A stretch of 64,000 nt of DNA, taken from assembly GCF_900215355.1 (NCBI RefSeq), contig NZ_OBEA01000001.1, forward strand, positions 248,001 through 312,000, read 5' to 3'. Each line of letters opens with the position of its first letter. Positions within the stretch are counted from its first letter, which is position 1. Below the pieces are notes generated by a model. The model made no database searches. It was not told where the DNA came from and saw nothing but the letters and a program-made list of their open reading frames with translations. The stretch is from Pseudooceanicola antarcticus (GTDB lineage Bacteria; Pseudomonadota; Alphaproteobacteria; Rhodobacterales; Rhodobacteraceae). The position numbers were made by a program, and so were the translations under genes. This document shows, piece by piece, positions 8,760 to 17,948 of this stretch.

Positions 8760-10147
8760 TGGCTTACCTCCCCTGCGGTCTCGTCTGCGGCTGCGGGTGC
8801 GGGGTCGGGCATCAGCCAGCCGGTCACCGCCTGGCTGCGGTCCAGCACCTCGCGGGCCGCCTGCATGATCTCTTCCGGTGTCACCTCCTGCAGGATCTGC
8901 GGCCAGTCCTGCACGTCCTGGATCGTCAGGCCCGAGGTCAGCGCCCGGCCGTACATACGGCCCATCGAGGCCACGTCATCGCGTTCGTAGATGTCCTGGG
9001 CGCGGATCTGCATGCGGATACGCTCGAGCGCCTCTTCGTCGATGCCCTCTTCCAGGAAGCCCGCGATGGCGGCATCCAGGTCGGCCTCGGCCTGCTCGAG
9101 ATCGGTGCCGGGTTTCGGCACGATGTAGACCCCGAAGGTCGAATCATCGAGCGAGGTGGGCGAATAATAGGCCGCGGCATAGACCGCCGCCTCCTGCTCG
9201 AGCACCAGGTGCTCGTAGAGGTAGGAGGTCGTGCCGCCGCCCAGAAGCTGCGCCAGCATCACCAGCGCCGCGGCCTCGCGCTGCGCACCGGCGTCGCGCT
9301 CGGGCGCCAGGTAGGTTCGGTTGACATAGGGCTGGGCCACACGGGCATCGCGGAAGACCACGCGGCGCTCGGCGATCTGCGGTGGCTCGGCGGGGCGGAT
9401 CCGCTCGTCAGGCAGGTCGAGGTTGGGGGGAATGACGCCGTAGTAGGTCTCGGCGAGGATCTTCACCTGCTCGGGCTCGACATCGCCGGCGACGATCAGG
9501 ATGGCGTTGTTCGGGGCATAATAGCGGTCATACCAGGCGTTCGCCTCGGCAAGGCCCAGCTGTTCCATCTCGTGGCGCCAGCCGATCACCGGGATGCCAT
9601 AGGGATGGTTGAGGTACTGGGTGGCACGCATCTGTTCGTTGAACAGCGCGCCCGGCTGGCTGTCGGTGCGCTGAGAGCGCTCTTCCAGGATCACGTCACG
9701 CTCGGTGGCGATGTCATCCTCGGTCAGCGCGAGGTTCTGCATGCGGTCGGCTTCCATCCGCATCATCAGCTCGAGCCGGTCGGCGGCGACGCGCTGGTGG
9801 TAGGCCGTCTGGTCCTGGCTGGTGAAGGCATTGTCGGTGCCGCCATTGGCCGCCACGGTCGCGGAAAGCTCGCCCGAGGCCATGTTGTCGGTGGCCTTGA
9901 ACATCAGGTGTTCGAGGAAATGCGCGATCCCCGAAACGCCGGGTTCTTCATCCGCGGCCCCGGCGCGATACCAGACCATGTGGACGACGACCGGGGCGCG
10001 GTGGTCTTCCACCACCACCACCTGCATGCCGTTATCCAGGGTGAAATCCGTGACCTGGTCCGTGGCGCCCTGCGCTGCGGTCCGGGTGGCGAGACAAGAT
10101 AGGGTCAGGGCCAGGGTCAGCGCCCCGGCGGCGAAGCTTCTCAGCAT
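8756..10147 (-). CDS. M16-family zinc metallopeptidase (catalytic subunit)
   Basis: 463 residues from the ATG at 10147, which has a GGAGG Shine-Dalgarno; an upstream in-frame start lacks one. Signal peptide MLRSFAAGALTLALTLSCLA. The intact zinc motif HFLEHLMF (HxxEH) is near residue 75, and the third ligand is expected in the ATERDVILEE segment. The R/Y pair typical of the second half is present around RMQNLAL and YGRALTSGL. Likely a periplasmic oligopeptidase or processing protease paired with the inactive homologue immediately downstream. It is the fifth gene of the heparinase-purH-lspA-DUF3035 run, separated from DUF3035 by about 200 bp, so it may have its own promoter. Confidence 0.93.
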   Translation of the reverse strand: MLRSFAAGALTLALTLSCLATRTAAQGATDQVTDFTLDNGMQVVVVEDHRAPVVVHMVWYRAGAADEEPGVSGIAHFLEHLMFKATDNMASGELSATVAANGGTDNAFTSQDQTAYHQRVAADRLELMMRMEADRMQNLALTEDDIATERDVILEERSQRTDSQPGALFNEQMRATQYLNHPYGIPVIGWRHEMEQLGLAEANAWYDRYYAPNNAILIVAGDVEPEQVKILAETYYGVIPPNLDLPDERIRPAEPPQIAERRVVFRDARVAQPYVNRTYLAPERDAGAQREAAALVMLAQLLGGGTTSYLYEHLVLEQEAAVYAAAYYSPTSLDDSTFGVYIVPKPGTDLEQAEADLDAAIAGFLEEGIDEEALERIRMQIRAQDIYERDDVASMGRMYGRALTSGLTIQDVQDWPQILQEVTPEEIMQAAREVLDRSQAVTGWLMPDPAPAAADETAGEVSQ

Positions 10148-10350
10148 GCGCCCTCCTCTCAGTTCCAATGCCGGGAAGATACCCCGCATCAGGCAGACAG
10201 CAAGGGAGAGCACCGCGTTTCACCCACAAGTGACGCATTGCGAGCGGCGCACCGCCCTGCTGCGCAAGGCTGCGCCGATCCTGGCTAAATATCGGTTAAT
10301 GGCACCGCGCGGGGCAGATCAGCTAGCGGGCGCTTCAGGCCGCGCGGGCG

Positions 10351-10866
10351 TCAGTCGGCCGGCGGGTAGCTGGGCACGGTATAGCCGCGGCCGGTCCAGT
10401 AGCGGGCGACGAGACGCGGGTCGATGGCCTGGTCCTCGTAGGCGCGATAGTACTGGTCCAGCTTGAACGGACGCAGGTTGCCGAACCGGGCACGACGACG
10501 TCGGAAGTCCTCGTCCTCGGCGGCAAGGGTGGCGCGGATGGCGGGATCGACACCGGCGCGGGCCGCATAGGTGACCAGCGCCCCATCGGCAGAGGCCACG
10601 CCCTGATCCTCGAGCGCGGAGGCACGGCCTCCGAGCGCGGCCACGGCATCGCCAAGCGGCCGCGGATCGGCAAGATTGCTGCCACCCGGCGTCGGCGCCG
10701 GAAGCTCGGCGTAGCTGGCAGGGGTCTGCAGCTCCTTGGTGGGGACCACGTCGAATTCCTCGGGTCCGCCGCCACTGGAGGCGAAGTAACGCAGCTTGCC
10801 GTCGCCCTGGCTGCAAGCGGCCAGCGCACAGATGGAAAGAACGATCGCTCCCCGAGCCAGATTCAT
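10351..10866 (-). CDS. DUF3035 lipoprotein
   Basis: 171 residues. Lipoprotein signal MNLARGAIVLSICALAACSQ: a short basic start, hydrophobic core and LAAC lipobox, with lipidation expected at Cys19. The body is proline/alanine-rich, then a charged segment ending in DPRLVARYWTGRGYTVPSYP. The start at 10866 has AAGGAG 8 bases upstream; an ATG 18 bases earlier (10884) is less likely. It follows lspA by 50 bp. LspA would process this very protein, and the association lspA-DUF3035-M16 recurs in the order Rhodobacterales. Function unknown; probably an envelope accessory protein. Confidence 0.85.
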   Translation of the reverse strand: MNLARGAIVLSICALAACSQGDGKLRYFASSGGGPEEFDVVPTKELQTPASYAELPAPTPGGSNLADPRPLGDAVAALGGRASALEDQGVASADGALVTYAARAGVDPAIRATLAAEDEDFRRRRARFGNLRPFKLDQYYRAYEDQAIDPRLVARYWTGRGYTVPSYPPAD

Positions 10867-10916
10867 CGCGGTACTCCTTGGCATTGTCCGAGGCTTAGCC
10901 GATTGGCCGCCCAAGG

Positions 10917-11384
10917 TCACGTGTCTTTCTCTGCCGGAAGGAAGACCAGTGCCGCGGCACCGAGGAAGATGGCCACATCGGCGATGTTGAACGCATAGGG
11001 GTTGTCGATGCCGCAGCAGGTGACATTGGCGAAATCCGCCACCGCCCCGTAAAGCACCCGGTCGACCACGTTGCCAAGCGCTCCGCCCACCACCAGGCCC
11101 GCGGCGATCAGCCCGGCGCGGCGGGGCACCTCGCGGCGCACCCACCAGAGCACACCGGCGCAGATCAGCAGCGCCAGGGCGATGAGTATCCAGCGGGTCC
11201 AGCCTCCGGCCCCCGCGAAGAGGCCGAAGTTGATGCCCTCGTTCCAGGCCATGCGGAAGCGCAGGAAACCGTCGATCACCACGATTTCCATCCGGTGACC
11301 CAGGTCCATGACATGGACCACCAGGAACTTGGTCAGCTGATCGGCCAGAAAGACCCAGAAGCCGGCCCAGAAAACGGTCTTCAT
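10917..11384 (-). CDS. lspA: Lipoprotein signal peptidase (signal peptidase II)
   Basis: 155 residues with four predicted membrane helices. The two catalytic aspartates lie in the conserved boxes GNVVDRVLYGAVADF and NIADVAIFLG; the family N-terminal ADQLTKFLV and NEGINFGLFAG motifs are also present. The enzyme cleaves diacylglyceryl-modified prolipoproteins in the inner membrane. It starts 22 bp after purH and is followed by a DUF3035 lipoprotein that is itself a substrate. Length is normal for the family. Confidence 0.97.
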   Translation of the reverse strand: MKTVFWAGFWVFLADQLTKFLVVHVMDLGHRMEIVVIDGFLRFRMAWNEGINFGLFAGAGGWTRWILIALALLICAGVLWWVRREVPRRAGLIAAGLVVGGALGNVVDRVLYGAVADFANVTCCGIDNPYAFNIADVAIFLGAAALVFLPAEKDT

Positions 11385-11406
11385 CCTGCGCGTTCCCTTG
11401 CCCGGT

Positions 11407-13005
11407 TCAGTGACGGAAGTGACGCATGCCGGTCATGACCATGGCCAGACCCGCCTCGTCCGCCGCCGCGATCACCTCGTCATCGCGCATCGAGCCACCG
11501 GGCTGGATGACAGCGGTAGCGCCCGCCTCGGCGGCGGTCAGCAGACCGTCGGCGAAGGGGAAGAAGGCGTCGGAGGCGACGACCGAACCCTTGGTCAGCG
11601 GCTCGGACAGGCCCATGGCCTCGGCCATGTCGACGCTCTTGCGGGCGGCGATGCGGCAGCTGTCCACGCGGGACATCTGGCCCGCGCCGACACCGACGGT
11701 GGCGCCGTCCTTGACGTAGACGATGGCGTTGGACTTCACGTGCTTGGCGACCTTCCAGGCAAACAGCATGTCGGCCATCTCCTTCTCGGAGGGCTGGCGC
11801 TTGGTCACCACCTTCAGGTCGTCGAGGTCGATGTGACCGTTGTCCTTGTCCTGCACCAGGTAACCACCCGAGACCTGCTTGACCGCCAGGCCCGCGGCAA
11901 CCGGGTTGGCCAGGCCGTTGGTCAGCAGCAGGCGCAGGTTCTTCTTCTTCGCCAGGATCTCCTTCGCCGCGTCATCGGCGCCGGGGGCGATGATGACCTC
12001 GGTGAAGATCTGGCTGATCTCGGTGGCGGTCTCGGCGTCCAGCTTCTGGTTCAGGGCGATGATGCCGCCGAAGGCAGAGGTGCGGTCGCAGTCGAAGGCG
12101 CTCATGTAGGCTTCGCGCAGGGTCTGGCCGCGCGCCACGCCACAGGGGTTGGCATGCTTGATGATCGCGCAGGCCGGACCGTTCTGGGGCAGGAACTCCG
12201 AAACCAGCTCGAAGGCCGCATCGGTGTCGTTGATGTTGTTGTAGGACAGCTCCTTGCCCTGCAGCTGCACGGCATTGGCAACGCCGGGACGGTCCGAGCC
12301 ATCGGTGTAGAAGGCGGCGGACTGGTGCGGGTTCTCACCATAGCGCAGGGTCTGGGCCAGGGTGCCGGCGAAGGCGCGGCGCCGCGGCGCCGCCTCTTCC
12401 AGCGCGCCGGTCATCCAGGCCGAGACGGCGGCGTCATAGGCGCCGGTGCGGGCATAGGCGGTCAGCGCCAGCTTCTGGCGGAAGGCATAGGAGGTAGAGC
12501 CGTCGTTAGCCGTGAGCTCTTCCAGCAGCGGCTGGTAGTCATCCACGTCGACGACGACATTGACGAACTTGTGGTTCTTCGCGGCGGCGCGGATCATCGC
12601 CGGGCCACCGATGTCGATGTTCTCGATGCAGGTGTCGTAGTCGGCGCCCTTGGCGACGGTTTCCTCGAAGGGGTAGAGGTTGACGATCAGCAGGTCGATC
12701 GGGCCGATGCCATGCTCGTTCATCGCCGCCACGTGGCCCTCGTCGTCGCGCAGCGCCAGCAGACCGCCGTGGACCTTGGGATGCAGCGTCTTGACGCGGC
12801 CGTCCATCATCTCGGGGAAGCCGGTCACATCGGCCACGTCACGGACCTCGAGACCCGCTTCACGCAGCATCCCGGCGCTGCCGCCGGTCGAGAGAAGCTC
12901 GACCCCGCGCTCGGCGAGGGCGCGGGCCAGATCGACCAGCCCGGTCTTGTCGGATACGGAAATCAGCGCGCGGCGGACGGGGTGTAGGGCTTGGGTGTCG
13001 GTCAT
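11407..13005 (-). CDS. purH: Bifunctional AICAR transformylase / IMP cyclohydrolase
   Basis: 532 residues, full length. The N-terminal MGS-like IMP cyclohydrolase domain begins about residue 10 ([20 protein letters not shown]) and includes [11 protein letters not shown]. The AICARFT domain follows with the catalytic motifs FKHANPCG-like [21 protein letters not shown] and [12 protein letters not shown]. It performs the last two steps of de novo purine synthesis (AICAR to FAICAR to IMP) in the cytosol. It lies 21 bp after the heparinase-like gene and 22 bp before lspA, so it is in one transcription unit with them. Confidence 0.98.
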   Translation of the reverse strand: MTDTQALHPVRRALISVSDKTGLVDLARALAERGVELLSTGGSAGMLREAGLEVRDVADVTGFPEMMDGRVKTLHPKVHGGLLALRDDEGHVAAMNEHGIGPIDLLIVNLYPFEETVAKGADYDTCIENIDIGGPAMIRAAAKNHKFVNVVVDVDDYQPLLEELTANDGSTSYAFRQKLALTAYARTGAYDAAVSAWMTGALEEAAPRRRAFAGTLAQTLRYGENPHQSAAFYTDGSDRPGVANAVQLQGKELSYNNINDTDAAFELVSEFLPQNGPACAIIKHANPCGVARGQTLREAYMSAFDCDRTSAFGGIIALNQKLDAETATEISQIFTEVIIAPGADDAAKEILAKKKNLRLLLTNGLANPVAAGLAVKQVSGGYLVQDKDNGHIDLDDLKVVTKRQPSEKEMADMLFAWKVAKHVKSNAIVYVKDGATVGVGAGQMSRVDSCRIAARKSVDMAEAMGLSEPLTKGSVVASDAFFPFADGLLTAAEAGATAVIQPGGSMRDDEVIAAADEAGLAMVMTGMRHFRH

Positions 13006-13026
13006 GATGGCTTGGGTCCGGGTTTC

Positions 13027-14778
13027 TCAGGTCAGGTCACTCAGCAAGGCCGGGTCCTGCTCTTCGCGGTTCAGGTCCCGGATTGAGACGGGAGTATCCT
13101 GTGCCTTGGCAAAAGACCAGCGCATGCGCGTCGCATGGCTTGTTGCAAGGCCCGAAAGCACGATTTGCAGGGTCGAACGCGGCTTCAGCCGGTTGCGTTC
13201 CAGGAAAACCGAAGGCTCCAGCGCCATCTGCTGCTTGCCGTCGTGGCGGAACACCCAGACCTCGCCGCTTTTCAGCGCCAGGCTGACGGCACTGCCGCCC
13301 ATGTCCAGCTGCGCCTCGATCTCGGGGTGCAGGTGGAATCGGATCTGGAAGGGCACGCCCTCCAGCTTCTTGCCGTCCATGACCTTGTCGAAGCGGCGCT
13401 TGTCGCGGTCCTCGAGGCACAGCAGCATGTCCTCGCCCGCCACGGCGCGCCCGTCGAAGGTCAGCTCCAGCGTGCGGGCATGGGTCAGCCCGTGGGTCTT
13501 CAGCCAGCCGTCATGGCCACCCTGGAAACGGATGCCGTCGGGGGCATGGGTCATGCGGATCGGCACGTTGCGCGGCGCATCCTCCAGCTCTTCGCCCCGC
13601 CCCCGGCGCCGCGACAGCCGCCCCGAGGACATGCCGTCGAGGCAGAGCGTCGAATGGCTGGGCGTCGCCCGCCCCGCCCGCCGCCACTCGGGCCCGAAGC
13701 TGCGCCCCGAGCCGCAGTTGACCACCAGGGGACGGCGCCCCGAGGTGAGCTCGAAGGCCAGGGTCGAGGCATGGGCGGACAGGCTGGCCCGGCCCGCCGG
13801 CGGCGGGCTGGCGTCGACGATCACCGAGGAGCGCCCCGAGGACAGCCGCGCATAGCCCATGGCCAGCCCGTCGGGCTGCGCCCGCGTGATGCCCGAGGCC
13901 GCCAGCGCATGATCCAGCCGCCCCTCCATGCCGCGCCCGCCGCCATGGAAACGCGCCAGCGAGCCATCCGCATGGCGCAGGGTCCTGAGGGTGGGGGCGA
14001 TACGTTCGATGGCGGCGCGGTGCTCCTTGCCGACGCGCTTGTCGCTTTCGTCCAGGGCCTGGGCAGCCCAGGTGAGCAGGGTGAAGACCTCGAGCAGCTC
14101 TTCGGGGTTGCGGGTCGGCAGGCCGCCCTGGGCGTCGATCTGCGCCAGCACTTCCCGTTCCAGCGCCTTGCGGGCGGGCTCCACGTGGCTTTCCATGCCG
14201 CGCAGGGCAAGGCCGGCGTAGATCAGCCCGCAGAGCGCCTCGAATCGCGGCAGGCCGGGCCGCGCGGCCTTCCAGCGCCGCGACAGGTAGATGGTCTGGC
14301 GCGCCAGCGAGAGGAAATAGGCCTCCGAGGCCTCGGCCTCCTGGGCGCGCAGCAGGAAGAGCGCATGGTTGATCCAGCGGATCAGCCGCCGCCCGGCCAG
14401 GTCCGGCTGCCAGCCGGGACCACGGCCACGGCCGTAGCGCCGGATCCAGTCCCAGGTCCATTCCTGGGCGCGCAGCCGCGTCGGCTGATCGCCAACGGCG
14501 GCCAGGTCATCGAGCCAGGCGAACCCCTGGATCTCGTCGCTGAAATGGGCGTCGGGCATCTGCACGTCCCAGATCGCCACCTTCGGCGCCTCGACGAGCT
14601 GCCCGGCAAAGAGAAAGTTGCCCGCCATCAGCTGCCGCCCACGGGCGAAGGAGCCCACGGTGCGCGGCTCGGGCTGGCTGGTGAAGGCTGTGGCAGGCCG
14701 GGTCCGGGACGCTGCCCATGCGTGCAGACGGTTCAGAAACCGTGCGCCGCCATTGGCCTGGGCCTCGGATCGGGACAT
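13027..14778 (-). CDS. Heparinase II/III-family protein
   Basis: 583 residues. The N-terminal half is alpha-helical (an alpha/alpha toroid-like segment with WQPDLAGRRLIRWINHALFL). The C-terminal half carries the heparinase II/III beta-sheet domain (LTSGRRPLVVNCGSGRSFG, PSHSTLCLDG, GGHDGWLKTHGLTHAR). No classical signal peptide is seen. Members are polysaccharide lyases or lyase-like proteins, and this cytoplasm-type form is widespread beside purH in Rhodobacterales; its substrate is unknown. It appears to be the first gene of the leftward operon into purH and lspA, with a 24-bp dyad just upstream. Confidence 0.88.
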   Translation of the reverse strand: MSRSEAQANGGARFLNRLHAWAASRTRPATAFTSQPEPRTVGSFARGRQLMAGNFLFAGQLVEAPKVAIWDVQMPDAHFSDEIQGFAWLDDLAAVGDQPTRLRAQEWTWDWIRRYGRGRGPGWQPDLAGRRLIRWINHALFLLRAQEAEASEAYFLSLARQTIYLSRRWKAARPGLPRFEALCGLIYAGLALRGMESHVEPARKALEREVLAQIDAQGGLPTRNPEELLEVFTLLTWAAQALDESDKRVGKEHRAAIERIAPTLRTLRHADGSLARFHGGGRGMEGRLDHALAASGITRAQPDGLAMGYARLSSGRSSVIVDASPPPAGRASLSAHASTLAFELTSGRRPLVVNCGSGRSFGPEWRRAGRATPSHSTLCLDGMSSGRLSRRRGRGEELEDAPRNVPIRMTHAPDGIRFQGGHDGWLKTHGLTHARTLELTFDGRAVAGEDMLLCLEDRDKRRFDKVMDGKKLEGVPFQIRFHLHPEIEAQLDMGGSAVSLALKSGEVWVFRHDGKQQMALEPSVFLERNRLKPRSTLQIVLSGLATSHATRMRWSFAKAQDTPVSIRDLNREEQDPALLSDLT

Positions 14779-14810
14779 CTACCTGCCTCTGTCGCTCGTA
14801 AGCTGTTCCA

Positions 14811-14834
14811 TCAAACGCTCTCATCGGCGTTTGA
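14811..14834. promoter_or_regulatory. 8-bp-arm dyad upstream of the heparinase-purH operon
   Basis: TCAAACGC (14811-14818) and its exact complement GCGTTTGA (14827-14834) are separated by 8 bases. The site lies 33 bases upstream of the heparinase-like start codon, where an operator would be expected. No T-tract follows on either strand. It may bind a regulator of the heparinase-purH-lspA unit; the regulator is not identified. Confidence 0.4.
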
Positions 14835-14950
14835 CCGAACTCTAGCGGCTGCGGTCCCCCCTGTCATGGGGAAAGCATGTCCGAAGCACGGAGTGCGGCG
14901 CGGGTGCCGCGCAACAGATCAGACGGCCCTTGCACGGCAGATGCCAGACC

Positions 14951-15063
14951 GCCTCCGGCGGCAGTATTTTCAGCCTCAGGATGGGCAAAGGGCCTCTTGT
15001 ATCTATCCGACGGCCAAAAATACTGCGGGGGAATCTCCGCAAGGAGATGGGGGCAGAGCCCCC
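14951..15063. repeat. AGTATTT palindromic intergenic repeat, copy 2
   Basis: The 'GCCTCCGGCGGC' end (14951-14962) joins the core AGTATTTTCAGCCTCAGGAT (14963-14982, the CAGCC subtype). The right half is of the other subtype, ATCCGACGGCC then AAAAATACT (15005-15024). The hairpin end follows: GCGGGGGA, ATCTCC-GCAA-GGAGAT (15033-15048) and GGGGGC-AGA-GCCCCC (15049-15063). It sits 18 bp from the 3' end of the glycosidase gene, within the 302-bp gap whose remainder (14835-14950) shows nothing else recognisable. Confidence 0.85.
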
Positions 15064-15080
15064 TCCTCGGTCCCCCGTCC

Positions 15081-15863
15081 TCAGCGTTTGCCGAGCGCGG
15101 CCGATTGCTCCGCGGCGCCATCCTCGACGACGCCGACGATGGGCCCCATGGGGCGGCCCCAGTCATCCCGCGACAGCTGCGGCGCATAGAGACGCGAGAC
15201 ATTGCCGTCGAAGTAAAGCGCCTGGGGCAGGTCCAGCACGTCGCGGAAGAAACTGGCAAATTCGTGCAGGGTCACCGCGTTGCGCGAGATGACGAAGACC
15301 GCGCGGTCCCCGTCGCGGGTCGTGCCGACGCCGTTGCGGATGTAGCGCGACGTGCTTTCCGGCAGGAAGCGCGGGTGCAGCTTGCCGTCGATCACCAGCA
15401 TGGGGCCCGACTGGCTGGCATGGCGGCAATTCAGGCTGTCACGGCGCGCCTGGTAATCCAGGGTCTCGATCACCCGCGCGCGGCGCGGCGAGATGCAGAA
15501 GACCCCGTTGGGCAGCAGGCCGAAGTTGCCCGGCCCGGCATTGGGGATCACCCGCATGATCTCCTGGCCATCTTCGACGTAATGGCCGACGGGCGCGCGG
15601 CTGTCATGGTACATGCCGGCGTTCATCGCGAAGGCCAGGCGCTGGCCGCGCGCGGCCAACCGCGCCTCGAGCGCCGAGAAATCCCCGTAGGGCGAGCCGC
15701 CCGGATCATAGAGAAAGAGCCGCAGATCCTCTTGCGCGGGCGCGACGGCGCAGACCGAATAGCGGTTGCCCTGCCATTCCTGGTTCCGGCACTCCACCGC
15801 CCCGGCCGCCCGCGGCAACCAGAGCATCGTCAGTCCCAGCAGGAGAAGCCCGGCCCGCCACAT
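15081..15863 (-). CDS. Phosphodiester glycosidase-like (NAGPA/DUF2233) exported protein
   Basis: 260 residues with an N-terminal signal peptide (LLLLGLTMLWLPRAAGA). The NAGPA-type domain is recognisable by AFAMNAGMYHDSRAPVGHYV, FGLLPNGVFCI and ASQSGPMLVIDGKLHP. The NxGMY and SGPML motifs line the active site of N-acetylglucosamine-1-phosphodiester alpha-N-acetylglucosaminidase relatives. Probably acts on cell-envelope glycoconjugates in the periplasm; substrate unknown. It starts 3 bp after rbfA and is likely co-transcribed with it. A palindromic repeat lies directly at its 3' end. Confidence 0.88.
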   Translation of the reverse strand: MWRAGLLLLGLTMLWLPRAAGAVECRNQEWQGNRYSVCAVAPAQEDLRLFLYDPGGSPYGDFSALEARLAARGQRLAFAMNAGMYHDSRAPVGHYVEDGQEIMRVIPNAGPGNFGLLPNGVFCISPRRARVIETLDYQARRDSLNCRHASQSGPMLVIDGKLHPRFLPESTSRYIRNGVGTTRDGDRAVFVISRNAVTLHEFASFFRDVLDLPQALYFDGNVSRLYAPQLSRDDWGRPMGPIVGVVEDGAAEQSAALGKR

Positions 15864-15866
15864 GCG

Positions 15867-16274
15867 CTAGACGTCATCCCCCCCGGTCACATCACGCTGC
15901 ACCACCTCGTCCGAGAACAGCCGCCGGGTCTCGTCGAGCCGGTCGAAGGTGTCATCGGGGCGGAAGCGCAGATCCGGGGTGAACTTCAGGTTCAGCTTGC
16001 GGCCGATCTGGCGGCGCAGCTCGCCACGGTTGCGGGCCAGCGCGGCGATCGCCTCATCGGCATCACCGCCGCCGAGCGGCATCACGTAGGCCGTGGCGAT
16101 CTTCAGGTCCGGAGAGCAGCGCACCTCGCCCACCGTGATCGAGAAGCGGTTCAGCTCGGGATCATGCACGTCTCCGCGCTGCAGGACTTCCGAGAGGCCG
16201 CGCCGGATCGTCTCGCCCACGCGCAACTGCCGCTGCGAGGGTCCGGGTCCGTCGTGAAACTTGTTCTTGCTCAT
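15867..16274 (-). CDS. rbfA: Ribosome-binding factor A
   Basis: 135 residues. The start at 16274 gives [20 protein letters not shown], the usual N-terminus in this lineage. The KH-like fold follows with [20 protein letters not shown] and [15 protein letters not shown]. RbfA binds the 30S subunit near the 5' end of 16S rRNA during late maturation and is needed for growth in the cold. It is divergent from dapB across a 249-bp gap in which I see no clear RNA or operator. A longer in-frame upstream extension was rejected for lack of conservation. Confidence 0.93.
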   Translation of the reverse strand: MSKNKFHDGPGPSQRQLRVGETIRRGLSEVLQRGDVHDPELNRFSITVGEVRCSPDLKIATAYVMPLGGGDADEAIAALARNRGELRRQIGRKLNLKFTPDLRFRPDDTFDRLDETRRLFSDEVVQRDVTGGDDV

Positions 16275-16523
16275 CTCGTGCCGCCTTTCCGGCGCCGGAT
16301 CGCTTCCGGCTGCTCTCATCGCTACGTATCGAGCGGCATCTAGGGGATGCGCGACCTCGGCACAAGCCATGGGTTGAAAGCCAGAGCTGCCCGGAAACCC
16401 CCTTCGGACAGCATTCGGCGCCTTGCCCAAGCCTGCCACGGCACCGGAGCTTTGCCAAGCCGCGCGCCCCGCGCTAGAAGGCGCCAAAGCGCCCATCAAG
16501 CCCGCCAGCAAGGACAAACGCCC

Positions 16524-17345
16524 ATGACCGACCAATCCCTTCCCGGTATCGTGATCACCGGAGGCTCCGGCCGCATGGGCCAGATGCTGATCCGCACCGT
16601 GCTCGACAGCGACGCCGCCCGGCTGGCCGGGGTGGTCGAACGCCAGGGCCACGACTGGGTCGGGCGCGACATCGGCACCTGCCTGGGCGGCGCGCCCCTG
16701 GGCGTCACCGTCACCGATGACCCGCTCGAGGCCTTCGCCAAGGCCCAGGCGGTGATCGACTTCACCGCCCCCGCCGCCACGGTGGAATTCGCCGCCCTCG
16801 CGGCCCAGGCCCGCGCCACCCATGTCATCGGCACCACCGGCCTCGCCCCCGAGGACCTGGAAAAGATCGCCGCCGCCGCCCGCCACGCCACCGTGGTGCG
16901 CGCCGGCAATATGTCCCTCGGCGTCAACCTGCTGGTTCAGCTGACAAAACGGGTGGCCGCCGCGCTGGACGAGGATTTCGACATCGAGGTCATCGAGTAC
17001 CACCACAACCGCAAGGTCGACGCCCCCTCGGGCACCGCCCTGATGCTGGGCGAAGCCGCCGCCGAGGGCCGGGGCGTGGCGCTCGATGACGTGGCCGACC
17101 GTGGCCGCGACGGCATCACCGGCGCCCGCAAGCGCGGCGACATCGGCTTTGCCGCCATTCGCGGCGGCGGCATCGTTGGCGAACATGACGTGCTCTTCGC
17201 CTCGGAGGCAGAGCGCATCGTGCTGCGCCACGTGGCCGAGGACCGCTCGGTCTTTGCCCGCGGCGCGCTGAAGGCGGCGCTCTGGGGGCAGGGCAAGGGA
17301 CCGGGCGAATACGACATGCTGGATGTGCTGGGCCTGAAGGACTGA
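16524..17345 (+). CDS. dapB: 4-hydroxy-tetrahydrodipicolinate reductase
   Basis: 273 residues. NAD(P)-binding Rossmann start [14 protein letters not shown], then [25 protein letters not shown], and the catalytic His pair in [16 protein letters not shown]. It reduces hydroxy-tetrahydrodipicolinate in the lysine/diaminopimelate pathway, supplying peptidoglycan precursors. The start at 16524 has AAGGA 9 bases upstream; the open frame before it has no conservation. It is followed by imperfect repeats of AGGACCGGG (17351-17386) of no obvious function. Confidence 0.97.
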   Translation: MTDQSLPGIVITGGSGRMGQMLIRTVLDSDAARLAGVVERQGHDWVGRDIGTCLGGAPLGVTVTDDPLEAFAKAQAVIDFTAPAATVEFAALAAQARATHVIGTTGLAPEDLEKIAAAARHATVVRAGNMSLGVNLLVQLTKRVAAALDEDFDIEVIEYHHNRKVDAPSGTALMLGEAAAEGRGVALDDVADRGRDGITGARKRGDIGFAAIRGGGIVGEHDVLFASEAERIVLRHVAEDRSVFARGALKAALWGQGKGPGEYDMLDVLGLKD

Positions 17346-17490
17346 GCCTAAGGACCGGGTTGAAGGAACAGGCTGAAGGACCGGGCCTCGGGGAATTGTT
17401 TCGGGGCATTGCCTCGGTGACGCCCCCCAACTCCGTTCAACTTGACGTCATGTCATTGCGGTTCGGCGCCGGGAATGGCAAAAGGTGGCC

Positions 17491-17886
17491 ATGTGTCAGA
17501 CGACGTCCAGTGCGCTTCCGACCCCGATCGCGACCGTGGCCCTCGCCATGTCGCTTCTTTCAACCATTCCTGCTCCTGCCGGCGCCGAGGATTTCCTGCC
17601 GATCGAGACCCGTGCGGATTTCCTCGACCTCGTGGATGGAGCCAAGCTGACCACCCTCGGCATGACGCTCTATATCCGTTCCGACGGGCGGATCACCGGC
17701 ACCGCCTATGGCGCCCGGCTGCGTGGTGAATGGGAATGGTCAGACGCCTATTTCTGCCGCACCCTCAGCTGGGGCGGGCAGAATCTGCCGCTGAATTGCC
17801 ATAGCGTCACCCTGCTGTCGCGCACGCTGCGCATGACAGAGCAGGAAGGCCAGGGCACCTTCGTAGACTTCTTCCTGCAGAACTGA
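17491..17886 (+). CDS. Small secreted protein of unknown function
   Basis: 131 residues. A signal peptide (PTPIATVALAMSLLSTIPAP, cleavage near PAGA-ED) precedes a compact domain with ETRADFLDLVDGAKLTTLG, LYIRSDGRITGTAYGARLRG and WEWSDAYFCRTLSWGG. Two cysteines in the mature part (YFCRTL and LNCHSV) could form a disulfide in the periplasm. Start chosen at 17491 because AAAGG lies 5 bases before it; a GTG at 17485 is in frame. I do not recognise a named family, although the layout is that of small periplasmic proteins common in the group. Convergent with the DUF1674 gene. Confidence 0.75.
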   Translation: MCQTTSSALPTPIATVALAMSLLSTIPAPAGAEDFLPIETRADFLDLVDGAKLTTLGMTLYIRSDGRITGTAYGARLRGEWEWSDAYFCRTLSWGGQNLPLNCHSVTLLSRTLRMTEQEGQGTFVDFFLQN

Positions 17887-17904
17887 GCACCAGCTTGACA
17901 GAGT

Positions 17905-17944
17905 CCGGCCGCACAGGGTCCGTGCGGGCCGCCCCGGAAGGGGC
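17905..17944. terminator. Possible bidirectional hairpins between convergent genes
   Basis: Two stems lie between the convergent stops: a GGCCGCAC / GTGCGGGCC imperfect stem (about 17907-17930), then GCCCC-GGAA-GGGGC (17931-17944). Neither has a clear T-tract, so intrinsic termination is plausible but not certain. Confidence 0.35.
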
Positions 17945-17948
17945 AGGC

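Noticed and set aside
17351-17386. Imperfect AGGACCGGG repeats after dapB
   Set aside because: Only two clear copies with poor spacing; not enough to call a repeat array or terminator.
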